Shown: positions 12,389 through 26,882 of the stretch, one piece after another
Layout of the letters: every line of letters starts with the position of its first letter
Position numbering within the stretch: position 1 is the stretch's first letter
Assembly: GCA_013396635.1 (NCBI GenBank)
Contig: WBMW01005031.1
Coordinates: 668,058 to 732,057, forward strand
Direction of reading: 5' to 3'
DNA from: Penelope pileata
Taxonomy: Eukaryota > Chordata > Aves > Galliformes > Cracidae
DNA length: 64,000 nt
Position numbers and translations under genes: made by a program
Notes under the pieces: model-generated
Database searches by the model: none
What the model saw: the letters and a program-made list of their open reading frames with translations, nothing else
What the model was told of the DNA's origin: nothing

Positions 12389-15300
12389 CATTAACGCATT
12401 TGCTCATTTTAGGGTTCAAAATCTCAGAACATGGCTTCTGGAGTTTACTTCTACACAAATGACTTTGGTGATAAGATACAACAAGAAGTAGGAAAGTATA
12501 GGCTAGTTCAAAGAGCTATTCTGAGATTGTTGGCTCAAAAATAGTTTGTAACATTTGAGAGAACATGCTTTGTCACACTGAGGCCTATTTTCTAGAAATG
12601 CTGAGTACCTGCAATTTTTATTGGCACTCTGGAAATTTGTATCTTAGATGCATAACCAAAATTAGTTATGCAACCTATGTAAAAAAATCTGTTAAAAATC
12701 TTTTCTTCTAACCAATTCAGCATATGAGAGGCTATATACTTTCTGCTACAGGGTAGTGTGCTGTGGCTTCACAAAATAATGTTCTTGAGCTAGGAAGATG
12801 CGGAAATCCAAATCCCAATGAACTAGGGAGGTACAACCTAAGCCCTATTCAGAAGAGGAAAGGCATGATGAACACCCTGTGGGTCCCCAACTTTTAGGCA
12901 GGCTTCCCAAGATCTTGGTGCAGAGAGCTCCCAGCATTACCCTCATCATGGAAGGGTGCTTCTTCCTCTCTTGGTCCCTAAGAGACATGCTGTTTCCTGA
13001 CTCACACTGTCTGTGTAATGTTCTTAGTTATTTTTTTTGACTCTCTGGAGAACACAGAAGGAGCTGAAGCATTCAAGGTCCTCCTGCTTGTAGAATCAAT
13101 ACAAGCCTGGAAGGGGATTGCCTTCGTGTTATCCAATAACTCTGAAATCACTGTGAACTCAAGATAAGGAAAGGTAAAATGCAAATAAATATCCCGCATA
13201 GACAACATAGCTTCAGAAGTGATACAGAAACGACAGCAAACAAACAACACAGCTGTCAGTTCTGGTCTCCAGGTATTAAAACAAAAATCTTCCTAGTTTT
13301 CTATTTATCCAGCTGTCTCTTTTTGGTTTTCTTGACAGAAGGTAAGGAGAAGTTTAAAATGGTGTTAGAAATGATTCCTTAAGGGAATGCACTCCTGCAG
13401 TGTGCTCAGATACATTCATTGGGATCGCCTCTGACAGTCCCTTACGTTGTGTTGAGGCCAAAGGGACGTGCTCTGGAAGTGGCCAGCCCCTCCAAGGCAT
13501 CCTCCAGGCAGGGTCCCTGGGAAAAGCATTCCTCCTGGCTTGCCCAGTGCCTGCATACGCCTGCATATTCATGACTGGCTATTCTTACAAGAAAAAAGAA
13601 AATTTCTTTAGAAAATTGCAGCAGTACAGCAGGGCTGTGCTTTCAAGTGTTTTGTCTTTCCCAAAAGAAAATAGCTGATGCCATGAAAAGTTTTGTGCAG
13701 CTGTAAATGTGCTCAACTGTGCTATAATGTTTCATGGAGGGGGAATTTCCTCTCCCAGCCCAGCTGCTGAATAGTTTGTGCCTTCAGGCTCCATGAGGAA
13801 TTAAGAAATAGGACCAGGCATTGCACTAATTTTTGTCATTTTTCACCCCTTTTGCAGTAATCAGGGACACAGAAACTCCCTCGCGTGACAGAACACTGCT
13901 CCCTTCCTCCAGTCTGTTGTCATGTGTGCAGTTGCATACACACAAATGCACACTCCTGCAACTCAGCTCTCCTTCAAGACATTCTGTATGAAGAAGTATT
14001 TTGGAGGAAAGCCTCCACATCCAGGTTCATACTACAATCAGATTGGTTGCTTTTAGAGGACATTGCTGTCAGTTTGAGATCAGTGCTGACTGTAATGAGG
14101 TAACACCATATAAATGAATGCACACTTGTTTAAGTTTACACTTTCTACTTCTACACACATTTAACATGTGTTTTTGTTTTCAACAACAAAATGCTTCACT
14201 CACTACAAAGAAATCTGCTAATACGGAGACCTGTTTCCCTTTAATGACCGAGACATCCCAAGAGATGAGGGGAGTATTTCAGAACTTAGATTTGCCCTCA
14301 AAAGTTCAGGTTGTGTAATTTGGTGTTCAGCAGTGACAGGGGAAAGCAAAGCCTGCTTGTGTTAGATGCAAGTGCAAAACTTTTGTAAAAGTAATTAATT
14401 AGGCTTTTGTCTGCAAATTAGAAAGTTTAATTTTCCTAAGTACAGCTGAATTGTAATCCTTGGCATAGAGGTTAGAACTAGTTAAGTTTCCAAGAGTGTC
14501 TTCAACAGAGTTTCCTATGAATCCTTGGTTATTTTTATCCTCCTGTAGAAGTGATGTTCTACTTCAAGACTAATCTTCTCTCATATCTATACCTCTGCTT
14601 TCTGTTGCAATTGTACCTGGTGGCTCCGAATTTTGCACTGTCTGGTCTAGTGTTAGTTACTCTCTCAGTTTTCATGTGCCCCACATTCAATACTGACAAT
14701 GCTAGGTGAATCAAAATGTTTGTTTTTTTTTTTACCCTCTCTGTATTGTTCCTCATTCTCTAGTACTTTGTCGTGTTTATATCCCAGTGCTGTGCTGCAG
14801 AGTTTAGGAACTGCATCCACTTCCTCACTTTCTGCCATCACCTAATGCATTTTTACCATTCATGGTAAGGGCCATGAAAGCTTCTTACTTTTCTTCCTGC
14901 TTTGTGAAGAACACTGTTCTGCGCAGATACTGATTTTGAACTGCCAGGTGACGTGGGTAGTTTCCGTACCCCTACGTGCTTCGCCCCAGGAGATGACCTC
15001 TCCATGCACTGCAGGGACACAGCTCACAGCTTCTCAATGTCTCCAAGCATGCTGCTGCTCATTCCTTCACACATTGCTTGGAGGGTCTGAGAAAACTGCT
15101 TTGCAGGCTTTTGCTTTAGACCATCTTGATCTCTGTTTTTCTTTCCATCGTTAGAATGACCTTGGAGCTGAAAGACACATTCCAGGGAAGGCTCCTGATG
15201 CTCAGGAACGTGTCTCTAATGAGAGGAAGGAATTTGTCATTGCCTAACTGGAGTCTCCTCTGCAAGTTGAGACTTAGTTCTCTGGGATGGTACGTTCTAA

Positions 15301-16848
15301 GTTCTTCACAGTCTCCTACTGATTTTTACACCTAAGAACAAGACAGAAGCAACTGTCTTCTTACATCCAAGACTTTCATCAACAATAAGAAAGAGATTGT
15401 ATTATGAGAAGGCTTTAAAAAGGGCAGAAATCTCACAGATAATGTCTTGATCCCAACTCTTCACATGAAATTGAGTTACATTTTTCTACAGGCTTTAGGA
15501 CTGATAACGGCAGACCTTTTAGAGAACCATGCTTTAAAGAAATATTTCTATGGAAAGAAACAGATCTGATGAGTATGTTCTTTATCTGCTTTGTAACATC
15601 TTGAACTCACATGTTCATAATGTCCTCAGCTGTTGCTATATCTTTACAAAGCCCTATGGACTCAGAGAAATTAGATGATACGGATAGGTCCCTTGCTACA
15701 CCTACACACCGCTACTCACTGTAATTGAGACTTTGCTCTTTGGTGTGAGCTCCTTGTGTCATTACAGCAGCAATGAAGTGCTGGTGGCTCTGCTGTCCAC
15801 AGCTCCTGTGCTGACTTCCTTTCCTCTACACGGAGCCCTCACTGGAAAGATACCAGTTCACTTCTCTGCTTGTTATTGAACATGTGATGCTACTTGCAAA
15901 GACCAACATGAGTGGGGAATGAAGGGCTCCGCCAGCATGGCCATGGCTGTGCCCAGGTGTGTAGGAACAGCTGGCTCCATGCTGCTGGAGCACGGGAGCT
16001 TCAGCTTTCCTCCGGCTTGAGCAGGGTCTTGTTTTGAAGCAGCATGTCTATGAAGTGAATGTGAACTCAGCTTGTGCTGAGGAACAAGCATAGGTGACAG
16101 CATCTCTGTGCCTTCAGTGCCCGTGCTGGTATTTCATTACCTGTTGACTTAAAAGATTTCCTGTAGCAAGATCTGTCTATGAATACATGGTGTCACAAGC
16201 CTAGGGTGTATCTGCAAGAAAATTATGAACGCTTCCCTGAACAAACAGAAATGACATCTTTAGGTTTAAGAAAATAAATATATTTCAAGTAAAGTCTAGA
16301 AGGTTATTTGTCTGGTGGCTGAAAAAAACATAATCACTGTCTTTCTTTTGCAAGACGGTAAGGGGGCCGGCTGCACCAGGGTCACTCCAGGTGCCTGGAA
16401 GAGAAGATGCTGAAAGAGTAAGTCAAATTTACATGGAAAAGGAAACCTTCTTGAAGACCTATATGGATGGACTTTTGTTGGATTACACTGCTATAAACAT
16501 TGGAGCTAGAGTTGAATAAATTCCTTATCATTCAGTTGTTGGGGATTGTCCCTATGAACAAACTATGCTCTACAGCTAGTGAGATTAGTTGAAGCTTCAG
16601 TCAGATCCTTGCAAGGCTTCCTTTGTGCCTGATGTTACTACAAAGAACACGGACATCTGTGCAGGTGGTCCTCTGAGGACGAGGATTATCCACAGCCCAG
16701 ACATGGTTACCCTTCAGCTTGGTAAGTACAAGCATACATTTCTAGAGTGCCACAGGGTAAAATGCGTGTAAGTGTCGGATGTTTTCATTATTCTGTTTTC
16801 CTGTAGAGTATTGTTACCTTGTGCTTGTTGAAAGGAGGGTGGCTGTGA

Positions 16849-16925
16849 TTTTTTTTTGTTTGTTTGTTTGTTTTCATTTTTTAAGGAATAGTTCACAAGC
16901 TTTGGGCTTGTTTTGTTTTGTTTTA
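16849..16925. repeat. T-rich microsatellite, (GTTT)n and (TTTTG)n
   Basis: A T run followed by about four GTTT units (to about 16874), then a second patch of GTTTT units at about 16909-16925. The two patches are separated by roughly 35 bp of unique sequence. They make the overlapping short open frames on both strands low in complexity. Confidence 0.8.
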
Positions 16926-17837
16926 TTGTTTAAGACTGCTATTAGAAAATCAAATAATCTTTTCATGGCACTTTTTGTTTGAGAAGTTCATTGTGTTACA
17001 GGACTTGCATATTCCATCATTAGCACAGAATGCTTGTCAGGTGGATAAAAGCAGGAATTGGGTATCTATCTAGTCAGACTGCTGTGAACCTATTGAATGT
17101 TCTGAAGATCAAAACTACCTGATCCAAACTTTGGTGTAATCAGCAGAAAAACAGTTATTGAATTCTGTTGGACACAGTTCATAATTAATTTGTCTTAATT
17201 TCTACATTTTTCCTGTTTCTCATTTTCACTTTGTCCCAGAGGGAGCAGTGCTGAAAAGCCACAAGAAAAATTACTATTCTGTTATTCTAAGTACTTGTGG
17301 GACAGGAATTTACAGTAATTGATGATTCTTTTCTTGTAGTCCCAAAGCACTCACCAAAAATTGCCCTTTTCCAGTATTCTCAGAGTCAAAAGTTTTGAAT
17401 TTGTTGGATAAACTTCAGTTATGCATCAATTCCTGAGTGTCCATGGGACTAAGCAATAATCCCAAGTCACTGCATGAGCAGTTCCCCTGCAGTCCTGTGC
17501 TAGAGGAGTGTGGCTACACACACTGTGCAGCTAACTGCTATTGTAGGATCGAATCATATGAACATACTTTTCAGGAACACACTACCTATTTCTTAGAATT
17601 ATGATCTTTTCTGTGGCTTTGTCAGTTTTTCAGTATCTGAAGAATATTTAAAGCAGTTTTAGGTCCACACTAAGCAAAGGTCGCACAAATTTTTTTGGCA
17701 TTACCAACTTGCGTCCTGTACCTGAGAACTCAGCCAATTTTAGGAGACAGCACTGCCATGAAAAATACTCATCGTCCTCTGAACATATTCCTTTTCAGGA
17801 CATCTGTGACTCTCAGACCCATTCTCCCACCGCCCGG

Positions 17838-17897
17838 TTTTTTTTCCTTTTTATTTGTTTTTAGGGTTTTTTGTTTGTTTGTTTGTTTGTTTAGTTT
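17838..17897. repeat. T-rich tract with (TTTG)n
   Basis: A poly-T patch leads into about six TTTG units at 17869-17892. Simple repeat; no associated retroelement body is recognisable upstream. Confidence 0.85.
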
Positions 17898-20170
17898 CCT
17901 TTTAATGAGGAGGTATCTAATTAACATGTATGACTGTGTATATTAGCAAGGTTTGTGGATGGTAAGAGTGAATCTGCATAACAAAACAGCTAAGTGTCTG
18001 ATGTCCCTGTTATTCACATTTCAGGGTTATTCTACACTGAACTAGCTTGTGGAGCCCTTTGTGGTGCAATACATGAAGTATGCTCCTGGACAACACTTTC
18101 CACTTTGGTTTCATCTGGAACAAATCAGATCACGCTATCCAAAACAGATCCATGATGGGAAACAAAGTACAGTAAGTGGGGATAATGGGAGATTTGCTTC
18201 AAAAGTGTATTCTTGATCCAAAGTAAAGCCCTGGTGTAGACACATCCTGAGTGAGCCATTGTATGGATTTGGAAATGATGAGGGAGATGTCAGGCTGTAG
18301 AATGCTAATGCCCAGGATGGAGCACTGCCTCAAACAGTTTGCATTGCTGGAGGGAAAAGACATAAATTCTATGGCCAGTTATTCACTCTGAAAAGCCACA
18401 AGGCATCACACATTCACAGCCATGAAGTCCCAGATGAGACAAAATTGTTAGTCTATTTCCTTCACCATTGAAAATGCAGTCCCCACTAATTCTCCTCTAT
18501 TTTATTCTATTAGCAAACAGTGGAAAATGCATGGCTACAAAAAGGGGCTTTGCTGGGAGATGCATGTATCTCATTTTCAACAAGGTAGACAAATACCTTA
18601 CAGTTTAGGGGTCTAATACATGGTTGGACAACGTGTTTTAATAAGAATCCAGAATTTCACAGAAGGACACCATTCTGAAATAGTAACTGACACATATAGC
18701 AGCTGCACTCTGCTTTTCAGTCATTTTTTTCCCCAACATTTTAATGAATGTTTTATGTTATCTTTTCTTGCTACCCGATTGTCCCAGCTCCTGTTACTGA
18801 ACACAAGGGCTGCCTTTCACAACCTGTATCACTCTGACTGACATAATATACTTATAATTCTGGAAATTCCAAGGCACATATACACTTCACGGTAACTCCC
18901 AGGCAACTAAGCCTAAGGGAGTTAGTAATTTTACTGTATTTCATTCCACAAAGGAAACTTTACTCCCAAAGGAAGCAGTAAGCTTTGGCCACCCCTATAG
19001 CTGATAACAATCCAAGACTTTCATCACATTTTTTTTGACCCATTCTTGGCTTTCAGGAATAACAACAGCTGCTGAAAGCAATACAATTTTTAGTTGTGCT
19101 TCTTTACCTTCCCCCTAGCAAGCATCCTTATGAGAGGCTGAGAGATTAAATAGCCTTGGGGTAAATCAATCCCCAACAGCTGTTGCCTCTAGCATTCTTG
19201 ACTGTCAGTGACTTCATTGAAAACATATGAGTGATCTTTCAACATGTTCACAAGTGGAGAAACGTGTCAACTGGGAAATCTCCTTCCACACAACCCCATC
19301 TTCATGGACGTACAGGATAGTTGAATCGTCTCTCAAAAGTCCCAGAGGTTCCATGACATTTCTGTTTTTATCTCCTTGGTTTTGTTTGTTAATCTTTTTT
19401 TTAATGCAAAAATAGCTCTAAAAGGATGAGGATGAGTTACGTTATGTCAGCCTGAATTTCCCCTTCGAGAGCCATTTGTTTGGATATGTAAATCAGTCTT
19501 CATAATGTGAGAGTCTGGGTAGAGCTCACTGATGAGGACTGAAGTCAGGAATGTGGACTGAAAACCAAATCCAAATTTGGAGATTACTGTAGACAGTCTC
19601 TTTTTCTCAGTAGTGTTAGGAGATTTCATTTTGATAGTGAATGTGTAACACCACTATTCCTGAGCACCTAAGACACAGATGCTTTGTGCCCTCTCTTTCT
19701 CTATGCAAGACTTCCAACACTGCTAGCTGGCAGCATATCTGCTCAGTACCATACTCAAGTCAAAAGGAATACATCCAGCCTGTGGTCCAACACTTGGTCC
19801 CTCGTGCTGAGGCAGCATTGGCTTCATCCACTCTGGTGATGGGGACAGGATGGGTCATGAAGGCAATGAACCCAGTGGATGGAATGGGGCTGTTTCTTTG
19901 TAAGGATGGAAGGTTTGCATAGGTTTGACTGCGTAGTCCACTCTGTAGTAGTGATGTCTGCTAAATCTACTCTGATCCCATTTGATTTTGCTGCTCTAGC
20001 AGCTGTGTATTTTGAGTGTACCTGAAGCTGTCCCTGAGCCCATATACCTTGATCAAGCTTCATCTTTAGCTTATTCTCATTTTTTTTATACTTAGGAAGC
20101 TATTGAACAAACTTGCTCATCTGATAGCAGAAACTTGTTTCTGCTTTCTAATTAAATATACACAGGCACA

Positions 20171-20197
20171 ATTTTAATTTTAATTTTAATTTTTTTG
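20171..20197. repeat. (TTTTAA)n microsatellite
   Basis: About four ATTTTA units running into a T run. Simple sequence repeat. Confidence 0.8.
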
Positions 20198-23100
20198 TTT
20201 TCTTATGATAAGCGTAAGTGGTTTTTGTCCATCCCTGATTTTTGGTGCATCAAAAAACACTTCTGTTTGTCTTGTCACCTTGTCACTCAACTTCAACAGA
20301 GCTGTTCTAGGAAGTTAAATCTCTAGGCTGGGACTGAGTATGACTTTTCATGGGAGTGAATCTCTGGCCCAAGATAGAGGTTCTTTGAAATTGAATACTT
20401 CAATTTAAATTGACAATCTGAGCATTTGTTCCTATTTTAAACTTGATGGTTTCCTCAGTATAGGAAATAGTGAAAACACCCTTAGAGCAGCATATGTTGG
20501 ACATGTGTCACTTCCTGAAGATTTTGAACTAATAGAAAGATTCTTACATGTTCTTAAATGTAGCTTCTTCCCTTCTTCAGTTAAGGTGAAATTCACCTTG
20601 TACTATATGCTCAGTTAGTCATTTGCTTTTACTAAAATACTGTATTGGATTCGTACTCCCTTTTGAACTCAAGAGAAAGTAAAGGATCTTTGGCTCTCTC
20701 TTATACAACCACATATCTTGCCATTGATATTCTGTGCCTGAATGCCTGGACCCACTTTCTCTGGCAGTGAAACACTGATTGGCTTTAACAGAGTGAATAT
20801 TTCATACCATAAGTTTAAAAGGTGTGGATGCAACAAGGTAATTCTCTCATAAAAATGATCAGTTCCTTTCACTAGAATCATAACTCAGTTAAGGATTTGG
20901 TGGATGATTATCTTTTCTAAAGTATTTTATATCTCTGTATCTTTAAGTAGCTAGAAAAGCAGTCTCCAGCATCATTTCCTTTGTTTCAGAGCCAGAGAAC
21001 TGCTGTCCAGCTTTGGGGAGGCCATGTCAACCAGTCCCTCCATAATGTTTGGCCAAACTGAAGCTGTAGTTGTGCAAATGTTTTGACCCCATGGAAGTGT
21101 TTGTTGTAATTCTGTTGGAATTACTGAGTTATGATCTCACACAGAAACCTGCTACAGTCTTTGGCAGTTGCACAAAGTGTGCTGAACCAGAGTGGATCTG
21201 TGCTCTCTCAGCTCAATATTTACCAGGCTATCATGTTTATTATGCAGGAATGAGACTTACATACTGGACAGGAGGTAGATTTGTGAGCTGGGGAATTTCT
21301 CTCGAAAGCACCTTTGTTCCCTTCTCCAGTGTGATGGTGAGATAAAAAAATGACAAGCTGATCAATGAGAGAGTCCTGTGCTGTACCAATTGTCCTTTGT
21401 TAGGGGATTTGACATCTTTTGAAGCATTAATAAGGAAGGCTCAGCTCTGCTAATTTACATTTCCAGTTCACAAAACTGCCCGAGCATCTCCTATACACTA
21501 TTTCAAAAGTGCTCTGAAGGCTGACTGCAAATGGCTGGGGAACTCTTGACTTAAAAAGAGAAAATGAGGGGAAGTGTAAATGTTTATGAATAGATCTTAT
21601 GTCATGGGGCAGAAGAATTGCACTGAGTAAATGATGGAGCAGAAGAAAAGAACCATTTTCTGCATGGATATGACATGACTGCAGTGAAATTTAGCAGCAA
21701 ACAGCGTTTGTTATGCTTAGGACTGTACCTGATTCCCCCACAGCCAGAGCGCTGCCATCCTTGACCATAAGACATCTATTGCACGGACAACAACTACTGG
21801 GCAAAGTGAAATAGAGATCTGAATTGCCTGTCTTGAGGTGATGCTGCTGATCAGTGGATGCTGAAGTTATTTATAAGAAGCACAGAGAACTGCTCATTAT
21901 GTTTCCACTAGCACAGAGAGCTCCAAAGAGGCTTGTAGCTTGCAAATTTTGCTCTCCTCATTTTGTCAAGCCGAGGGCTTGAACATTTTGTCCTTGGGAT
22001 ATACATTTACTTTTCATTGTTTGATGAGAACCAATCAGGAAGGGACTTTTACAAAATTTAAAAAATATGTGCAAGGTCTTCACACATTGGAGATTCTAAT
22101 TTTTATATTTGACACCAATTAAAAAGCAAAGGCAAAATCTTTGTGGAAAAGAGATATCTTACCTCCATGGTTCAAATGGACTGTCCACAGTATATCAGGA
22201 AACAGTGCTCTTCCCAAGTACTTTCATGAATGTCAAGGTGACAATGCCTTTCGCCCAATTAATCCCACAACTGCCATTTGACTGTGCTCCTACTCAAAAT
22301 ACCTTAGGCCAGCAGGCCAGATTTCTTCTAGTAATTAGCCTTTAACCCTCCCAGTCTTTGCTTTTTCAATTGCCACTGACTCTGTGTCAGATAGGAGTTT
22401 TATGCTTCTCTTAAAGCCTGTTTCACAATGGCTCTGGCTTGACCTTTGGAGTATGTGCATTTATAAGGAAATTGTTCAAGTGAAAGGTTTTAACTGCGAT
22501 TTAAGAAAGTAAGTACTGGGACTCCACTAGAAAGGTAACATAATGCTTGCCTATATCTGCAGATGGAATTTTTTCCCTCTGCCCACTTTTTCTTTGTTCT
22601 TTATGAAGTATAGAAAACTGTAAGTCTGGTACCAATTGTTATAAGCTGTCTGTATATATTAGAAGCAAATTGTGGTTATTTTGCAAGATCAGAGATTGCA
22701 TAATGCTGTTCTTTAAGCTCAACATGACCTAGTCACTACTGTGTCTACACTGTGTATATGGAGCACATTCTTCTAAATTAGATAGAATCAGAACAGTTCA
22801 GCTGTGTGTCCTGGACACTCCCTCAGTAATGATTTATTTCAGTTATCAACAGACAGTAGCAGAAGTAGACCTGTGGAGATGCATTGCCTTTCTCAAAGCT
22901 GTAGTCAGAAGCATAATGAAGTTCCACATGACCATCAGCTTTAATGATGGATAAAAATCTTCACCCAGAAACCCCAGTGGCATTTAAGTCTCCTCAATCC
23001 AGAAGCAGCCTTTCAGAAGAAAAGCGTAATATTTCAATCCCAAAGAAACCTAGTTTGAAGTAATTCCAAACTGCTAAGATAGCATTTAGATTTTGATTTC

Positions 23101-23977
23101 ATCTGGCAGGGTCTTCTCCACCTCTGTGTGGACTTCTGAAGATTATACACTGAAGCTGCTGATTCAGATCCAGACTCCCTGAAAGGCGGTGGAGATCTCT
23201 GGGTGCCCAGTTTTTCATTTAAAACTAAATTTGAACTGGACTTATTTAAAGTGGGGTCCTGATGACAAAGTTGGTGTGAAGTTCTCCCACAGTTCCCTGA
23301 TGCATTTGTATACTACACTCACATGGCTTCTGGGACTTTCACGCTTCCCTATATTTTCTCTGTGTTTCCCTAAATGAGGCAGATAAGAGTCAGCACAAAA
23401 ACAAGTCTGTAAGAAGAGGAGAGAGCTTTATACTCAAGGAACATACATGATATGCTCATCTGAGATTTTTAAATCACTGCAAATTTCATCATGTCAGAAT
23501 TTATCCTCCACAGAAATCCCCGCAAGTGATACTGGGGCTCTTGTAGGAAGGACCCTGAGCTTCCCAGTCTGTGGTCAGCTGTCCTCTCCACAAGGGCTGA
23601 TAAGATACCTAAAGGCAACCATGCCAAGCACACACTGAGTGTATAGTTGGATGTGTCCTAACATGTTGGTGGCACTCCTGTAGGTTGATTCAGAGCTGAA
23701 GTCACTAAAACAAGTAAGCAGTCTGGTTCAAGGTCACTGTTACACTGCAGAGGAGATGTAGCTCCTGCTTAAAGGAAGTTATAGAAACCTTTGCTGTGCA
23801 GAAACGGATAGAAAATTCAGTTCTAAAGCTCACAGACGTGCACTTTTGTCCATCAAGCATTTCCCCGGAGCTAGAAGGATAATTTTAGAGGAATAAGAGG
23901 GAAGGACCAATGAACGTAATGAGCTTCATACAGAGCCTTCTCACATAGGAGTTATTCAGGAACCATAATGCAGAGGG

Positions 23978-24415
23978 TCACAGGATCACATGAAAAATAG
24001 AGTTGGATGAGCCCTCTGGAGGCCATCTAGGCTAATCTCCTGCTTAAAGCATGGTCAGATAGAATGTCAGATTTAGTTGCCCAAGGCTTTATCCAAACTG
24101 TTCTTGAAAGCCTCCAGGAGGAGACTACACAACCTTGCTGAGCAATTTGCTCCCCTGCTTGACTGTCCTTATTGTGAAATAGTTTTATTTGGAAACACTC
24201 TCAACTTCTCTTGTTTTGTCTTATCCCTGTTTTCTTTAGTGATTCCACTATGAACCACTGTGAAAAGTCTATTCTGTGTTATCAATGAGCTTCCCATAAG
24301 TGCTGGAAATCAGCTCTTAGATCTCCTCAGTACCTCCTTTTCTTCAGGCTGAAAAAACCTCTCCTCACAGGTCAAGCGCTCCCAGCTCACGACTCTTCCA
24401 AAAGGTCTCAGGTCC
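23978..24415 (-). mobile_element. Old CR1 retrotransposon fragment, minus orientation
   Basis: Read on the minus strand this is a diverged CR1 3' end. On the plus strand the landmarks are 'CACAGGATCACA' (degraded octamer tail), 'GAGCCCTCTGGAGGCCATCTAG', 'CCTCCAGGAGGAGACTACACAACC' and 'CTTTTCTTCAGGCTGAAAAAACC', which corresponds to the 'FSLEKR'-type end of ORF2. No open frame of useful length survives, and many substitutions separate it from the younger copies at 49.0 and 58.5 kb. It is probably an old subfamily. Confidence 0.8.
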
Positions 24416-26769
24416 TGCCTGTGGTGGTGTCCTGCCTGCAGATCTGCTCCGTGTTAAATCATTTATTTCCTCCAAGCCAGCCTAATTGCATTAGTGGATG
24501 TGACTGCACAGAACTATTTTTTACCCTGACAATTCATAACTATAAGTAGTTATCAATTACATTACAGCATGGAACAGAATTTGATCTTGAAAGATTGGAG
24601 TTCATCTCCAAAGAGGAGACATAACTAAAGAAAAAATCATGTAGAAAGCAGATGTTGCAACCATGCATTTGTCCGTGTAGTCTTTAGGTTGCAGTCAACC
24701 AGTAGTCGTTAGTCATTAAGCAAATTAGTTGGCAATTAGTTATTTATTTTGTCCTGAACGGCAGATATGCTTACCTTAACAGTATAATAACAAATAAAAA
24801 GTTATAACTAACTACTAGTATCACTCACAGAAAGGTCCAGAATGATCTGACAGTCCTGGAAATTAATTCTCTCCCTGAAGCACTTGAAATGGAGCTGGGC
24901 AACATCTATGCTGGGTTTGAGAAGGAAATGCTGAAACTGAACTACTGAAAAATGGTAGTAAGCAAGAAGTAAATTAAGTCCTGTAACTACAGATGGGTCT
25001 TTATCTTTAGCATGCCTTCTTGATAACTTCAAAGACCACTCGTTTTCTTAGTGTGCTTGCTTTTAATGACTCAAGTTTCAAAGTAACAATAAGATCATGT
25101 ATTCCACTGTTTTTGATGATTTTTTCTTTTAAATCCAGTGAAAAATGTGCACAAGCAGCATTTCATTTACTTAAAAGTACGTTTGTTGTCCTTGAGTTCC
25201 ATTTGTCTTCATTAATATAATTTCAGACTTCCACAGAGTATTGTAAGACACATTTTTTGCCCTAACAACCGTATTGTATTGAGTTTAGTGTCATATATCT
25301 GATAAAATGTGTGAAATGTACTGAAACTTGATAAATCTATTTTTGTGCAGTTTAATTTGTCAAAATGCTCCAATTTCCAAATGTGTATTCCTGAATATTT
25401 AGAGTGATGACAAAGCTAGCATATTTTCAGAAAGCTCACTTTCTTTTTTAATTTTCTTTTTCTTTCTTCTTCTTTTTTTTTTTTTTTTCCGTCTGAGCGC
25501 CCTATCTCTCCTCATACTGTGGGACAGGAGAAGGAAGGAGAATAATGAGGCAGTGTCTCAAATTGAAAATCTCTCTCATAAATAAGTTCCACTCTCTTCT
25601 TTGTTTCAGCAGTAAAGGAATTTAGTGAAATTATTTACGAGGTGCCTAGTTCCCCTCAATATAACCACAGATATTATTTAGACAGCAGCATAATTGTGAA
25701 TAGCATTTTCAGAGAAGTAAAGGTCACTGTCTTCAGCAAAGAGCTTCTCACCTAAATTAAGATGTGAAAAGGGAAGTTATCAGCCATCAGCAGTTCAGGA
25801 AAGGAGTAGAAAAGTGAAGCCATGTGTAGAAACGCTCGTAATTCCTGCCTCTGGTTTCAAAGCAAAAGCTGGGGAAGGAACTGCATTTGAAGAAGGAACA
25901 CTCTGTATAGTCAATGGGAGTAACCAGGGACTGGAAATGCTAAGAAATTGCTATGGCACAGTGAGGCAAAGATAATTCAGCTTTTTGCTAGTTGGTGGAG
26001 AGTGTGTGAGTGCAGCGTAGGTAATCCTGAGCTGGTGAGCCCCACTGCTAACTCAGGACATGCCAGCTCTCCTTTCCCCTGAGCTGGATGCTAGAGCTCA
26101 TGCTAAGCCCCACTTTCCCACAGCTCTGCTGCTGTGGGTAACCATGCTGGTTTGTGTGCTCTGTTCAAAGCGCACTGTATGCCAATCTATTTTTCCTCAA
26201 CATAAACATATTTCCAAAGATTATCCAGATCAACATCAGCACTTTCAGCAAGTTTATTTTCTTTGCTGAGTAATTGTTATTGCCTAGAATGGCATAATGC
26301 TACTTTATAGTTATGAGCCTATGAATCAATACAAGCAGAATTTCAAAGCCAAAATCTTTCCTGATTCACAGGCAACGCAATCTCATTAAAGCCAATATAT
26401 TTCCATAGGGAATCTATCAGGAGTAGATTTGGCCTTGAGTTTTCGTATTAAGTAGAAAGCAGTGCCTAGAGAAGTGCCTCTTGGCAAAGTCCAGCATTCT
26501 GCTGAAAAGACAGACAATTAGCAAATTATTAGTATTCACGAACATTGAGAAGAAGCCTAAAATTCTCTTCTAATAGGATACAGTGACTTTATTGGGATAG
26601 ATTTTTGACAGTTCCAGCCGTCAGGCTGGTTGTGCTGAGGCCATCTCCTGTTGAATTGTCAGAACAAATCTTTCAGAGGAGGGGGACTGCACCTTATAGC
26701 AGTGAGAGGCACGTAAGGGCTGAGTTCTATGACAGCAGGCATGGGAAGATGCTTCTGGGACCAGGAGCA
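24416..26769. other. Unique AT-rich sequence with a pyrimidine tract
   Basis: No gene recognised. A 7-bp-arm hairpin (ATAACTA-TAAG-TAGTTAT, 24536-24553) and a long pyrimidine tract (25441-25490) are the only visible structures. Confidence 0.55.
25441..25490. repeat. Polypyrimidine tract ending in a long T run
   Basis: Nearly pure C/T on the plus strand (CTTT/CTT units), ending in a run of about 17 T followed by CC. Such tracts are length-variable and can form triplex DNA. It could also be the degraded tail of a retrocopy inserted in minus orientation, but no body is recognisable. Confidence 0.75.
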
Positions 26770-26882
26770 TCTATATATTCTATATATTCTATATAGATAT
26801 AGATATAGATATAGATGATATAGATATAGATATAGATATAGATATAGATATAGATATAGATATAGATAGATATTCTATATTC
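26770..26882. repeat. (GATATA)n hexanucleotide microsatellite
   Basis: A run of about 13 ATAGAT/GATATA units at roughly 26793-26870, interrupted once by GATGATATAG near 26815. It is flanked on the left by three CTATATATT-like units and on the right by GATATTCTATATTCT. The flanking TATATTC wording on both sides suggests the array grew inside an older TATATTC-type repeat. Likely polymorphic in length. Confidence 0.92.

Larger units (their letters stand above)
9623..23977. other. Unique AT-rich sequence, no gene recognised
   Basis: About 14 kb of unique-looking DNA broken only by simple repeats. A TTAGGGTTAGG-like pair occurs near 10345 and a Cys-rich open segment at 12093-12388 is listed separately. 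Other frames are short, overlap on opposite strands and have no domain features. Confidence 0.55.
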
